Assembly (NCBI RefSeq): GCF_003350375.1
Contig: NZ_QQAR01000006.1
Coordinates: forward strand, 97,609-161,608
DNA length: 64,000 nucleotides
Reading direction: 5' to 3'
Source: Flavobacterium sp. AG291
GTDB taxonomy: Bacteria; Bacteroidota; Bacteroidia; Flavobacteriales; Flavobacteriaceae
Shown piece by piece: positions 54,601-64,000 of this stretch. The notes under the pieces are model-generated. The model had not been told where the DNA came from. It saw only the letters and a program-made list of their open reading frames with translations, and did no database searches. Made by a program: the position numbers and the translations under genes. Within the stretch, counting starts at the first letter, position 1; the number at the start of each line of letters is the position of its first letter.

Positions 54601-55804
54601 ATTTTTTTAACAAAAAAACATATATTCTATGGTATCCCATATTGGAAATAAACAACTGGATGCAGCCAGTAAACAACAGAAATCTCTTGAGTATATAGAG
54701 ATGTAGCAAAGTTTATGAATTGGCATTAAACAGCCACCGGAAAATTAATTGCTTTTAATTATCGTAACATCTCCAGCAATAAAAAAGAGTTTACCACAAG
54801 AAAATCTAAGATTATCAACAACAATTTTTCCTAATGATATATCTTATATGAGAATCATAGCTGCTATGGATGAGTATAGTGTTACCACCTATGCTATCTA
54901 AGAACAAACTAAAAATAAGAGTGATACGAAAGTAATTACTCTGACAATTAATACCAGAGTGGTTGACCCAAAATTCTGTGAGTACGCTAACATAAGGACT
55001 AGCTAATGAAATACGAAACCTACAACTGGCTGCTCTCAGTTATTATAGAGCCAAAAGGTTATTCCATAGATAATATTTTCCTATAAATAAACTAGCATTT
55101 ACTGTTAATTACATTTCCAACATAATTACTATAAGGTCAATTAATCATAGAAGAGTCATGTATAATGTATTTCCTACTGCTTGTACAATTATTGAATAAA
55201 ATCTTAAAATACCTGAAATATTAATTTTCTGAACCTTTTCGATACTTTATTAATTATCCAGTAAAAATATATCAATTGTAATGACTATCAGTTACAATAA
55301 ACACAATCATCGCCTTTGTAATATGTGACACCCGCTTTGCCTATCGCTAATAACAAGTAACAATGATGTGATAAAGTGATATAAAGATTGGATCCTTTCT
55401 TTAAAGTATTAAATCAATAAATGTTATAAAACAGGAAACAGTATTGTTAAAAGCCTTAAGATTTGCATATATTATTTTTTACCACCGGATGCTGCTACCA
55501 GCAGTAACACAATCCCCATTTTTAGATTAGTTTTTACCAATTTAACAATTGGTCATTTAAATTCATTTTTAAAAAACAACAAACAAGGCACAGTTTACAA
55601 TTTCAAAATAATAGCAACCAGTTACTTCTATAAAAAGCTGACTGTGTATATATTTATAATTTAAATAACTAAAAAATAAATATAGTAACACAAAAAAATA
55701 GTATTAAACAGCATTTATAACTAACTTAATCATCAATTAATAGTACTATATTAATTTAAAGGTAAGCACTCCGAAAATCTTAAATCTTTAATTTATAATT
55801 ACAA
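54601..55804. other. Long non-coding AT-rich region 1
   Basis: 1204 bases with no supported gene, RNA or repeat. Only short open frames appear (up to about 20 codons in likely contexts). It may be decayed sequence or an unusually long leader of the LytTR gene. Confidence 0.5.
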
Positions 55805-56515
55805 ATGCCAAAAGAAAACAACTTATTAATCTACAGTGATGACAAAAAACTTCAAAGAAAAGTTATGGAAATGGAAAAATATTTTTTCAAAATAATTCTT
55901 TACGATCCGTCTGTACCCGGCTTTCTAAAGGAAAAGATGCCTGAACACGTAATGAAAATTGTAGATTTAGATACTACTAATATAGATTTTCAAATTTTTA
56001 ATGAAGATGTCAATAACAAAACTATTTACACGACATCAAAAAGGATACTCAGGCCGGTACCTAACCTGCGATATATTATGGTTAAACCTCTCATACTAAT
56101 TGACTTATTAAGACTAATATCATTTGCCTATATGGATATCGATAGTGAAAATTTAACCGAATATAAAAAAAGGGACTATCAAATTTTTGGGATACAGAAG
56201 AATATTGTTGCAGAGTCAGAGCAACATTTGGAAATCGTAACTTTCGAAGAAATAAGTTATTTTAAAGCTATAGATCAGTCCATCGAAATACATAAATCCA
56301 ACGGAAAGACCATAAATATGTTAGGCAACTTAAGTGAATTTCAACAAATTTTACCTGAAAATAAATTCATAAAAATGAGTAATACTCTTATTGTAAATGT
56401 TGGTCAGGTAAATAAGATCACTCGAAGTGAAGGTTATGAAATGATTTTAGCTTCAGGTGAAAGACTCGCGTTGTCAAAATTGGGTTACGAACAATTCATC
56501 AAACGTTTCTGTTAG
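55805..56515 (+). CDS. LytTR-family regulator, second in the window
   Basis: A 236-residue protein. The first 110 residues form a diverged receiver-like domain (VMKIVDLDTTN is the likely acceptor region). The C-terminal LytTR domain (about 138-234) has LEIVTFEEISYFKAIDQSIE, KTINMLGNLSEFQQIL, FIKMSNTLIVN and LSKLGYEQFI. Similar in design to the regulator at 38075, so the two may act together on the surface-polysaccharide and adhesin genes; this is inferred. Confidence 0.88.
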   Translation: MPKENNLLIYSDDKKLQRKVMEMEKYFFKIILYDPSVPGFLKEKMPEHVMKIVDLDTTNIDFQIFNEDVNNKTIYTTSKRILRPVPNLRYIMVKPLILIDLLRLISFAYMDIDSENLTEYKKRDYQIFGIQKNIVAESEQHLEIVTFEEISYFKAIDQSIEIHKSNGKTINMLGNLSEFQQILPENKFIKMSNTLIVNVGQVNKITRSEGYEMILASGERLALSKLGYEQFIKRFC

Positions 56516-56608
56516 CTATGCTTTATTTATTAAAAAATGACCTAATAACAAAAATCGAAGTGATTTAATTTGATTTGCTATATCTTATGATCTGAATCAC
56601 TAATTACC

Positions 56609-56642
56609 AAAGGGTCATCGTCCTATAAGATGACCCTTTTTT
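56609..56642 (+). terminator. Terminator of the second LytTR gene
   Basis: AAAGGGTCATC (56609-56619) pairs with GATGACCCTTT (56629-56639), followed by a T run, 93 bases after the stop. Confidence 0.92.
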
Positions 56643-57870
56643 AACAGCAAATAAATGAAAAATATGTGTAAGCTATAAATTTTAGAGTAGCACTACTTCA
56701 CATGAAATTTAAAGTAAAGAAAAAGAGACGTAATAGCAAACAGTTTTCGGACAAATTACTTAGAATACAATCACAGAATCATATCAAGGACATAAAATAA
56801 ATTCTTTTTAGTATATCCCTAAAAGATACTAATATATGTAGCAATCAACTTAAATAAGTTTAAAACAACATCAATAAAACTATTAAAATTTATTCTGAAT
56901 TTTGATTGACGCAGGCAAGATTGTAAAAGCAGATATTACACCAGTTATTTTTCCAGGAAGTTTCACACCAAAACCATTATAACGTATCATGTAAACAGGA
57001 ATATGTAAAAACAACATAATTATAAAGATCTCAATAACGCTTCATATCTAATATTAAAATCCAGAAAGCTATTATCAGACTATAAAGAAGATTTCCATTA
57101 CTGGATTCTTCCCTTTATAAATTATAAATATATCAGCTACCATGTAAATAACATCCTCCCACAGACTTGCTTCGTTACTCTTGTTCTCCGGGGGGAAATC
57201 TTTTACAGATTTACAGAGAAAAGACATCCGAAGGGAACTTTTAAAAAATTTTTAAAATCATTCTATTTGTCTTGTAGGAGGAGTATCGGTACACAGCCTA
57301 CAGCCATCCCACACATATGACTAGTCAAGACGTACCAAGTATTTAATATATATATTAGAAACTTCTTATGATTCCATAAAGTATTTAAGCCATAGAGGTT
57401 TTTAACTAGTTACAACAGATTACCTTCAATAATGAAAAAATAGCCATAACTATAAATAATAACTCTCTTTATAAAATCTGCGAATACGAATTTTCCGAAA
57501 GATATAGATCGTAGTCATTAGACACAAAATTAAAGGCTTTACTACTAATAACTAAGAAATTGTTTTAACAATAAACAAAAGGAATTCTTAAAGATATAAA
57601 TGATCATTCCAGAGAAATAAATGGTTTAAAATCCTAAATTCATCAATTCAATCAAATTTGGAACAACAGATGCCTTTTGAGAAAGTACAAAAGTTTAGCA
57701 AAGGGAGAGAAGCTACTAACCATTATAATCCCAATTGTAAGTCAGGCTTTAAAAAGGAAAGACTATATAGGAATAATCTGAATTACAGTACTATAAATTT
57801 ATTGATCATGTTGCTCAAACCAACACCAAGCCCTAAATAACAAGGATATATTAATCCTATGCGATATTCT
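56643..57870. other. Long non-coding AT-rich region 2
   Basis: About 1.2 kb. The only open frame of 60 codons (57658-57840) lacks features and has a non-ATG start. Nothing else recognised. Confidence 0.5.
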
Positions 57871-57905
57871 AAAAAAAAAAGGCTATCCAAAAAGGGATAG
57901 CCTTT
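57871..57905 (-). terminator. Terminator of the large T9SS protein gene
   Basis: AAAGGCTATCC (57878-57888) pairs with GGATAGCCTTT (57895-57905), 22 bases after the stop codon. The minus strand continues with a long T run. Confidence 0.92.
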
Positions 57906-57926
57906 ATAAAACAAACAAACTAAAAA

Positions 57927-60900
57927 TTATTCTATTTTGACGATTCTGAATATCCTTATCAACTCACCTTGTCGTACAATAAAGGTATATACACCCGAAG
58001 GGAGACCATTTCCAACTTTTATCTCTTTAGCAGGAGTTAAATGTTGTGCCGAGATTAGCCTACCTGCAGTATCGAATATTGTCACTTCTACCATCTGATC
58101 ACTCCCGGTATGGATGGCGACTGTACATTCAGACTGATAAGGATTCGGATATATCTGGATATCGTATTGACCATCAGACGGACTCATTCCTAAAACATCC
58201 TTCGCCGGTGTTCTTATGATGCAGCTTCCCATAACATCACTCCATTGACCGTCTTTGAGAACCGATATACTCACTTTATATTCCATATCGTATTGGACTT
58301 CGAGCTCAGGTACTTCTGATAAGATGAAGTCTAATACTGAAGATTCCAATGTATATTCCCGACTACCGTCAAAGACAATAAAGCGGTAGCTGTCACCCTG
58401 CTCTATATTCTCAAAATAAATGCTGCTATCAAGAGTTCCCGGATACTTTAAGCATGTCGATGTACGCGCTGCTGTATCCGCAGGGGTGGTAATAGCACAG
58501 GCTATACCAAAATCATTATAGATACCTGCCTGCCCTACTGCTACGCTAACTTGGTAAGTTGTGCCCCCAGCAAAGCTTACATTCGCAATGTCAGTAAGCC
58601 TGAATTGGCGCACCGTGCTAATATACTCGGTAGCGATGTTATTTCCGGTAATCCTGAATTTATATGAAGTAGCTCCGGATACACTATTCGCGGTTATATA
58701 TGCATTCATAGCCGTTAAGGTAGCATTACAATGGGAACTGATGAGCTGCGTATATAAGTCAGGTGTAGTCACACTGCATGTACTTCCATATGGATGATAT
58801 ATACCATTCTGACCTACAGCTACACTGATTTGGTAAGTTACACCCATTGCTATCGGAACATTAGGTATATCTGTTAGTTTAAATTGCCTTACACTGCTGA
58901 TATACTCTGTGTTAATGCCGTCGCCGACAACCTTGAATTTATAAGATGTGGCTGCGGTTACAGCTGTAGCTGTAATGTAAGCATTTACCGCTGAAAGTGT
59001 GGAGTTACAATGTAACGGGATTAACTGAGTGTAGACCGCTGGCGGTGTGCTTACCGTACAGGCTGGGCCATATGGCTGGAATTGAGACTCTTGCTCCACC
59101 GCAACGCTAATCTGTAAAGTCTGTCCATATGTTATCGCAAGATCTGCAACATCGGTCAGCCTGAACTGACGGATAGCGCTCGTATACTCTTTGTCAACAC
59201 CTTCACCAACAATTCTGAATCTGTACGCTGTAGCACTGCTTACAGCAGTGGCTGTAATATAGGAATTAAATGCAGAAAGGGTTGAGTTACAATGTGCGCT
59301 GATAAGCTGGGTATATAGGATATTTGGGGTTTGAACTGTACAGGCAGAACCGTAAGGATGATAACTGCCATTCTGCCCTACTGCAACACTAATTTGATAA
59401 GTTTGTCCGGGAGCCGGAGACAGACCCTGTACATCTGTCAGCTTAAACTGACGTACCGTACTAATGTATTCAACATCAGAACCCGAACCAACAATCCTAA
59501 ATTTATAAGTAGTAGCTCCTGTTACACTGTTAGCAGTAATGAAGGCATCACTAGAGGCGAGCGTAGCATTGCAATGCGCACTGATAAGTTGAGTGTAAAG
59601 CATTGGCGTTGTAATCGTACAGGCAGGACCATAGTCAAGCATCTCTCCATTTTGTTCAACCGCAACACTAATCTGATAGCTAGCGCCGTGGACAATATTT
59701 ATGTTTGGAATATCAGTTAGTTTAAATTGCTGCACTGAGCTGGTATACTCGGTATCTATTCCGCCCCCGACTATCTTAAACTTGTATGAAGTCGCCAGAG
59801 GTACACTATTGGCAGTAATAAAAGAATTGTAAGAAGCCATAGTAGCATTACATTGGGAATCTACAAGTTTGGTTACCGCAACACCTGGAGTAGTTACAAC
59901 ACAAACAGACCCAAAAGGATGATAGACACCATTCTCCCCTACAGCTACACTTACCTGATAATCATCATCATAACTAACAGAAAGTCCACTAACGTCACTC
60001 AACCTGAACTGACGGGTTGCGCTCACATATTCTCCACTGGTTCCATTGCCTATAACCTTAAATTTATAAGTAGTAGCTTTTTGGACAGCAGTGGCAGTAA
60101 TATATGCATCTATAGTACTCAAAGTTGCATTACAATGTGAATCTATAAGTTGAGTGTATAATGGTTCAGGAGTATTTATAGCACATTCAGTGCCATAGTC
60201 CGAATATATTCCATTGATCATCACTGCAACAGAAACAGTATAGGTTGCTCCTGCTGAAATATTGATTCCCTGGAGTTCCAAAAGCGCAAAACTATTGGCT
60301 GCTGTTTCATAAGTAACCTCTTGCTCTCCACTTGTAACCTTGAACCTATAAGCTTCAGCACCCTGGATAACATTTGAAGTGATAGCCTGGTCAAATGATG
60401 ACATCGTGAAGCCGCACTGTGCGCTGACTAATGCCGGAAGTGAAGGAGTTTTCAGTACACATTCTTTCGCTGACTGGTACCATACCCCGTTAACTTTTAC
60501 CGAAACAATAATATTATGCGCGGTATCAAGCAGGATTTCCCCAGCCAGATTGGTCAGTTTGAAGCTTCTGGTAGCTGAGACATACTCCCTGATACTGTTA
60601 GAGTCATTTACCGTAAACTTATACGATTCCGCTCCCGCAACCGACTTGGCGATTATAAGAGTATTAACCCCAGGGAGAGTCGTACCGCAGACAGGTGACT
60701 CAATGTAAGAAACGTACGCGCAGCCAATGGCTTTTGAAAGTGAAGTTAAAGTACCGCAAGCAGGGCTAAAGTTTACAGTAACACTATTGCTTTGCTCTAC
60801 ATTGGTAAAGGCAACATTAATCGAGTTAGTACCTTGTCCAGATACTATGCTCATCCATGAAGGAACAGTCCATACAAAACCAGAACCTATTGCGGCATCC

Positions 60901-63900
60901 ACGCTATAGGTACCTGTAGTCAGGCCGCAAAGGTCAGATGGACCCGCAATTACCCCTGAGGCAGAAGTAAGTGACAAGGTACGTGCAGAAGGAGTTCCTG
61001 AACACGCTGATCCATTTGCAACAGAAAGCTGCCCTCCCGCAAATGAACTGTCAAAAACTACTCCTATAACGCTTGAACCCTGACCATAAACGATACTTGC
61101 CCCACTTGGCGCTGTCCAGTTGTAGGTACTGATGCCATTAATACTGCCGCAGGCATACATCATGTAGCTTTCCATAGATGAAGACAGTGTTAGAGGGGAT
61201 CCTGAAAAAGTGATCACATTGGTTCCCATGGTACAAATATTCTGGACGCCCCTGATAGCTCCAGGCTGTATATTTTTAGATACGATGAGCGAACGTACAG
61301 GACTGTTACCACATGCCCCTACGGCTCTTACCGTTATAGTACCCTGAGAGAATGACGCATTGTCAATAGAAACGGAAATGCTGTTCCCTGTCGTGTTCCC
61401 TGAGGCGGTCATACCTGCAGGAAGGGTCCATACATATGAAATGGCGCCGCTAACTGCCGGTACACTGTAATTAGCAGTAGTTATTCCACAGATATTTGCA
61501 GGGCCGGAGATAGCCGCAGGCATCTGAACTCTACTAACTGCAAGGGAAGCACTGTAGGTTTTTGTAGGAGTGGTGATAGACACGCTTACTGTACCCGATA
61601 TAAAGCCATCTGCTACTGCAACAGTAATACTGTTTCCAGAGGAAGAACCATTAATAGACATCCCTGAAGGCAGGCTCCAGTTGTAAGCTGCATCTGCAAC
61701 AGCGGAAACCGTATAGGTAACAGCGGTAGATGAGCACCCAATATCAGTGCCTATTAATGCTGGTACTGCATCGGTAATGGTCCTGGTCGAAAGCAAGGAC
61801 TCACTGCAGCTATCATAAACCCGTACCGTAACCACTCCCTGCCCTGAAACAAATCCCTCGGGTATAAGTACTGTAATCTCATTTCCAAGGCTATTAGCTG
61901 ATAAGACCGTAAGGCCGGACGGAACCGTCCATTTATATTGACCTGAAGGTGAAAATGCTATCGAGAACTTCTTAACATTAATTGCTACAAAACTCTCCGA
62001 TATTGAACCAAGAGAAACCCCAAAAAGAGAGTTTATAGTTACCTCTACTTTTGTACGCTGACTCTCTACTCCATTAGAAACCGTGGCTGCATAAAGGGTA
62101 TGTAACTTACTGTACGAAGAGGTATTATTTGTAAGGCTGTAATCCTGTTCAAGGGCTATAGTAGCGTCCTCTGAAATATACCAAACAAGTGACGTATTAG
62201 CATAGTATGTATTAAGATCCGCAATTGTCTTGCTGCCACAGAAAACCGATGAAGCAAGAGATGGCGCGTCTGATACCCTAAAGCTAACCGTTGCTGTCGC
62301 TGAACCTCCATTATTTTCTGCCTTTATACTGTAGGTAGTCATAGGAGACGCAAGTGTAGGAGTTCCAGAAATTTTACCCGTCAACCTGTCCAGGCTGAGG
62401 CCTATAGGAAGTGCAGGTGTTATACTATATCCCATAGGAGTAACCTTTCGGATAATGAAATTTTGCGCAATGTACAGTTCTCCACTACGGTTGATTCCAA
62501 TACCTCGTGGATTAGAGAACTGTGCTGCAATACCCACTCCGTCTGTACTGGTATTAGTACCGTTACCCGCTATGGTACTTACCACGCCTGTAGAAGCGAT
62601 TACTTTCCTTACCCTTCTATTACTATTATCACTAACATATAAATTACCATTGGAATCCGACACAATACCCAATGGGGTATTAAATGCTGCGGCACTGCCT
62701 GTACCATCAGCATAGCCGGCACTGCTTCCTGCCAGGGTCGTTACAACACCGTTTAACGTTACTTTTCTAATCCTCTGTGAGCCGCCGCCTTCTGTAACAT
62801 ATAGGCTATTCGTTAAAGCATCATAAGTTATGTCAAACAGAATAGCGAAACTTGCTGCTGTACCAGTACCATCAGTTGAACTGGAACTCCCGTTACCCGC
62901 AAGGGTACTTACAACCCCTGAAGGGGTAATTTTACGAACCTTTCTATTACTATACTCGCTAACATATAAATTGCCCGAAGGGTCAATGGCTATTCCTGAA
63001 GGATTATAGAATGTAGCTGCAGTACCTGTACCATCAACTGATCCCTGAGATCCGCTACCTGCAAGGGTACTTACTACACCCGACGGGGTAATCTTACGGA
63101 TCTTATTGCCATCATAATCAGTAACGTAAAGGTTGCCTGAAGCATCAATAGCTAATCCAAAAGGGCGATTAAAGCTCGCTGCTGTACCTATACCATCAGC
63201 CGACCCCGGAGATCCGCTACCTGCAAAAGTACTAACCACACCAAATGGGGTAATCTTACGGATCTTATTGTTATTACCATCGGCAACATAAGCATTACCC
63301 AAAGAATCAAACACTATTTTATTCATTGTATCAAAACTAGCCGCCGTACCGGTACCATCTGCTGTACCTGAACTTCCAGTACCCGCAAAAGTACTTATCA
63401 ATGCATTCTCGGGGGTTAGCGGAAGCCCATAGCCCGGGATACTTGTAACCGTTGGAGATAGCTCCGCCATGGTCATATTTATAGTATAATCCGAACTGCC
63501 TGTATAGTTTAATGTTGGTGCTTCCATAAATGTCCTGATTTCAATATTATTGCCATAGTTAGTACCAAGCTCATTGGTTGCATAAGCTCTAATGTAATAG
63601 TGAGAATTTGTTGCCAGTCCGCTAAGAATTACCTCAAAACTACCTGCCCCATAATTAGAATCTTGCACCTTGCTGTCACTGATAGTTGGATTGAGGCTAA
63701 ATCCGTAACAAACTCCCTTGGTAAGTTGGGATGAGCCGCCAGCATTGGTCACTGTAGCTGCAATTTTCGCCTGATTGGAGGTAAGGTTTGTTATAGCATC
63801 AGTTGTTACTGCTGTTGCTGAGAATACTCCGATAATTACTTTTGCTGTAGCGCTTCCTCCATTATTATCAACAGTTATAGTATATTCTGTTGAGGCTTTT

Positions 63901-64000
63901 AACGCCGTAGGTGTACCTGACACCTGACCCGTAACACCACTAAATGTTAAACCAGAAGGAAGTGACGGGGTAATACTGTAACCCATCGGTGTTATCCTAC
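57927..64000 (-). CDS. Giant T9SS-secreted cell-surface protein with NHL and Cys-pair repeats, N-terminus beyond the window
   Basis: At least 2,024 residues; the frame stays open to the window edge (RITP precedes the first visible Met), so the true start is outside. Visible order: an Ig/He_PIG module (YSITPSLPSGLTFSGVTGQ), a fibronectin-like module, six NHL-type repeats (about 62430-63400, e.g. DASGNLYVTDYDGNKIRKIT), a second He_PIG module, PKD-like Ig modules (about 60720-62300), nine tandem modules of about 92 residues, each with a Cys pair, and a C-terminal type IX sorting domain (IQIYPNPYQSECTVAI ... GVYTFIVRQGELIRIFRIVK). It is exported by the T9SS and anchored or released at the surface; probably an adhesin. 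Confidence 0.9.
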   Translation of the reverse strand, partial: RITPMGYSITPSLPSGLTFSGVTGQVSGTPTALKASTEYTITVDNNGGSATAKVIIGVFSATAVTTDAITNLTSNQAKIAATVTNAGGSSQLTKGVCYGFSLNPTISDSKVQDSNYGAGSFEVILSGLATNSHYYIRAYATNELGTNYGNNIEIRTFMEAPTLNYTGSSDYTINMTMAELSPTVTSIPGYGLPLTPENALISTFAGTGSSGTADGTGTAASFDTMNKIVFDSLGNAYVADGNNNKIRKITPFGVVSTFAGSGSPGSADGIGTAASFNRPFGLAIDASGNLYVTDYDGNKIRKITPSGVVSTLAGSGSQGSVDGTGTAATFYNPSGIAIDPSGNLYVSEYSNRKVRKITPSGVVSTLAGNGSSSSTDGTGTAASFAILFDITYDALTNSLYVTEGGGSQRIRKVTLNGVVTTLAGSSAGYADGTGSAAAFNTPLGIVSDSNGNLYVSDNSNRRVRKVIASTGVVSTIAGNGTNTSTDGVGIAAQFSNPRGIGINRSGELYIAQNFIIRKVTPMGYSITPALPIGLSLDRLTGKISGTPTLASPMTTYSIKAENNGGSATATVSFRVSDAPSLASSVFCGSKTIADLNTYYANTSLVWYISEDATIALEQDYSLTNNTSSYSKLHTLYAATVSNGVESQRTKVEVTINSLFGVSLGSISESFVAINVKKFSIAFSPSGQYKWTVPSGLTVLSANSLGNEITVLIPEGFVSGQGVVTVRVYDSCSESLLSTRTITDAVPALIGTDIGCSSTAVTYTVSAVADAAYNWSLPSGMSINGSSSGNSITVAVADGFISGTVSVSITTPTKTYSASLAVSRVQMPAAISGPANICGITTANYSVPAVSGAISYVWTLPAGMTASGNTTGNSISVSIDNASFSQGTITVRAVGACGNSPVRSLIVSKNIQPGAIRGVQNICTMGTNVITFSGSPLTLSSSMESYMMYACGSINGISTYNWTAPSGASIVYGQGSSVIGVVFDSSFAGGQLSVANGSACSGTPSARTLSLTSASGVIAGPSDLCGLTTGTYSVDAAIGSGFVWTVPSWMSIVSGQGTNSINVAFTNVEQSNSVTVNFSPACGTLTSLSKAIGCAYVSYIESPVCGTTLPGVNTLIIAKSVAGAESYKFTVNDSNSIREYVSATRSFKLTNLAGEILLDTAHNIIVSVKVNGVWYQSAKECVLKTPSLPALVSAQCGFTMSSFDQAITSNVIQGAEAYRFKVTSGEQEVTYETAANSFALLELQGINISAGATYTVSVAVMINGIYSDYGTECAINTPEPLYTQLIDSHCNATLSTIDAYITATAVQKATTYKFKVIGNGTSGEYVSATRQFRLSDVSGLSVSYDDDYQVSVAVGENGVYHPFGSVCVVTTPGVAVTKLVDSQCNATMASYNSFITANSVPLATSYKFKIVGGGIDTEYTSSVQQFKLTDIPNINIVHGASYQISVAVEQNGEMLDYGPACTITTPMLYTQLISAHCNATLASSDAFITANSVTGATTYKFRIVGSGSDVEYISTVRQFKLTDVQGLSPAPGQTYQISVAVGQNGSYHPYGSACTVQTPNILYTQLISAHCNSTLSAFNSYITATAVSSATAYRFRIVGEGVDKEYTSAIRQFRLTDVADLAITYGQTLQISVAVEQESQFQPYGPACTVSTPPAVYTQLIPLHCNSTLSAVNAYITATAVTAATSYKFKVVGDGINTEYISSVRQFKLTDIPNVPIAMGVTYQISVAVGQNGIYHPYGSTCSVTTPDLYTQLISSHCNATLTAMNAYITANSVSGATSYKFRITGNNIATEYISTVRQFRLTDIANVSFAGGTTYQVSVAVGQAGIYNDFGIACAITTPADTAARTSTCLKYPGTLDSSIYFENIEQGDSYRFIVFDGSREYTLESSVLDFILSEVPELEVQYDMEYKVSISVLKDGQWSDVMGSCIIRTPAKDVLGMSPSDGQYDIQIYPNPYQSECTVAIHTGSDQMVEVTIFDTAGRLISAQHLTPAKEIKVGNGLPSGVYTFIVRQGELIRIFRIVKIE
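58205..60715 (-). repeat. Nine tandem Cys-pair modules in the T9SS protein
   Basis: Nine copies of about 92 codons. The consensus begins with YTQLISxHCNATL, continues with TSYKFKIVG and EYISSVRQFKLTD, and ends YQISVAVGQNG, YHPYG and CTITTP. The central copies 3-8 are very similar; copies 1, 2 and 9 are diverged, as at the ends of an expanded array. Confidence 0.85.
62430..63400 (-). repeat. Six NHL-type repeats in the T9SS protein
   Basis: Units of about 55 residues of the form TLAGSGSxGxxDGTGTAA, IAIDxSGNLYVxDYxNxKIRKIT. Six units are the number needed for one beta-propeller. Confidence 0.8.

Noticed and set aside
57658..57840. A 60-codon plus-strand ORF before the large T9SS gene
   Set aside because: Non-ATG start, no motif, unusual composition; treated as chance.

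Overview
The window looks like a Flavobacteriaceae chromosome, most likely Flavobacterium. The evidence is AT-rich intergenic DNA, start codons preceded by A-rich stretches, several promoters matching the Bacteroidetes TTTG-N17-23-TAnnTTTG pattern, a DnaJ with a reduced zinc finger, GIN-domain/PspC/PadR gene sets, and a giant cell-surface protein with a type IX secretion C-terminal sorting domain. All family assignments were made by reading the sequence; no database search was run.

Layout. 1-26.5 kb is ordinary core genome: the end of an ECF sigma factor with an overlapping VWA/TonB-plug protein, an ABC-F protein, a tandem family of five tiny membrane proteins, hydrolases and acetyltransferases, a sigma-54-type response regulator, an ABC-2 exporter, grpE-dnaJ, a YceI protein, and a PadR-PspC-GIN envelope-stress-like cluster. 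26.5-30.5 kb is a gene-poor scar. It holds two copies of the 3' end of a tRNA (tRNA-Pro-like), each followed by a terminator hairpin, a small excisionase-like HTH gene, a 12-bp tandem repeat, a full-length but heavily frameshifted phytoene synthase (crtB) pseudogene, and an orphan winged-helix regulator.

30.5-36.2 kb (minus strand) is the most unusual part. It is a tightly packed five-gene operon encoding two paralogous pilin-like secreted subunits, a PapD-like periplasmic chaperone, a larger tip-adhesin-like subunit, and a 918-residue outer-membrane usher-like protein. It reads as a divergent chaperone-usher fimbrial system, which is not expected in Bacteroidetes.

36.6-53.8 kb is a capsule/exopolysaccharide locus: a PHP-type tyrosine phosphatase, a divergent LytTR regulator, a Wza export protein fused to a catalytically dead WecA-like membrane domain, a Wzc tyrosine kinase, a TviB-like UDP-sugar dehydrogenase and TviC/WbpP-like epimerase (a UDP-GalNAcA-type precursor pathway), a Wzx flippase, an EpsG-like polymerase, three glycosyltransferases, two hexapeptide acyltransferases, and a convergent active WecA-like initiating transferase. 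An outer-membrane barrel protein and a second LytTR regulator follow.

Two long AT-rich stretches (54.6-55.8 and 56.6-57.9 kb) hold no recognisable gene. The window ends inside a very large T9SS-secreted protein (57.9 kb to the end) with NHL repeats, Ig/PKD-like modules and nine ~92-residue Cys-pair repeats.
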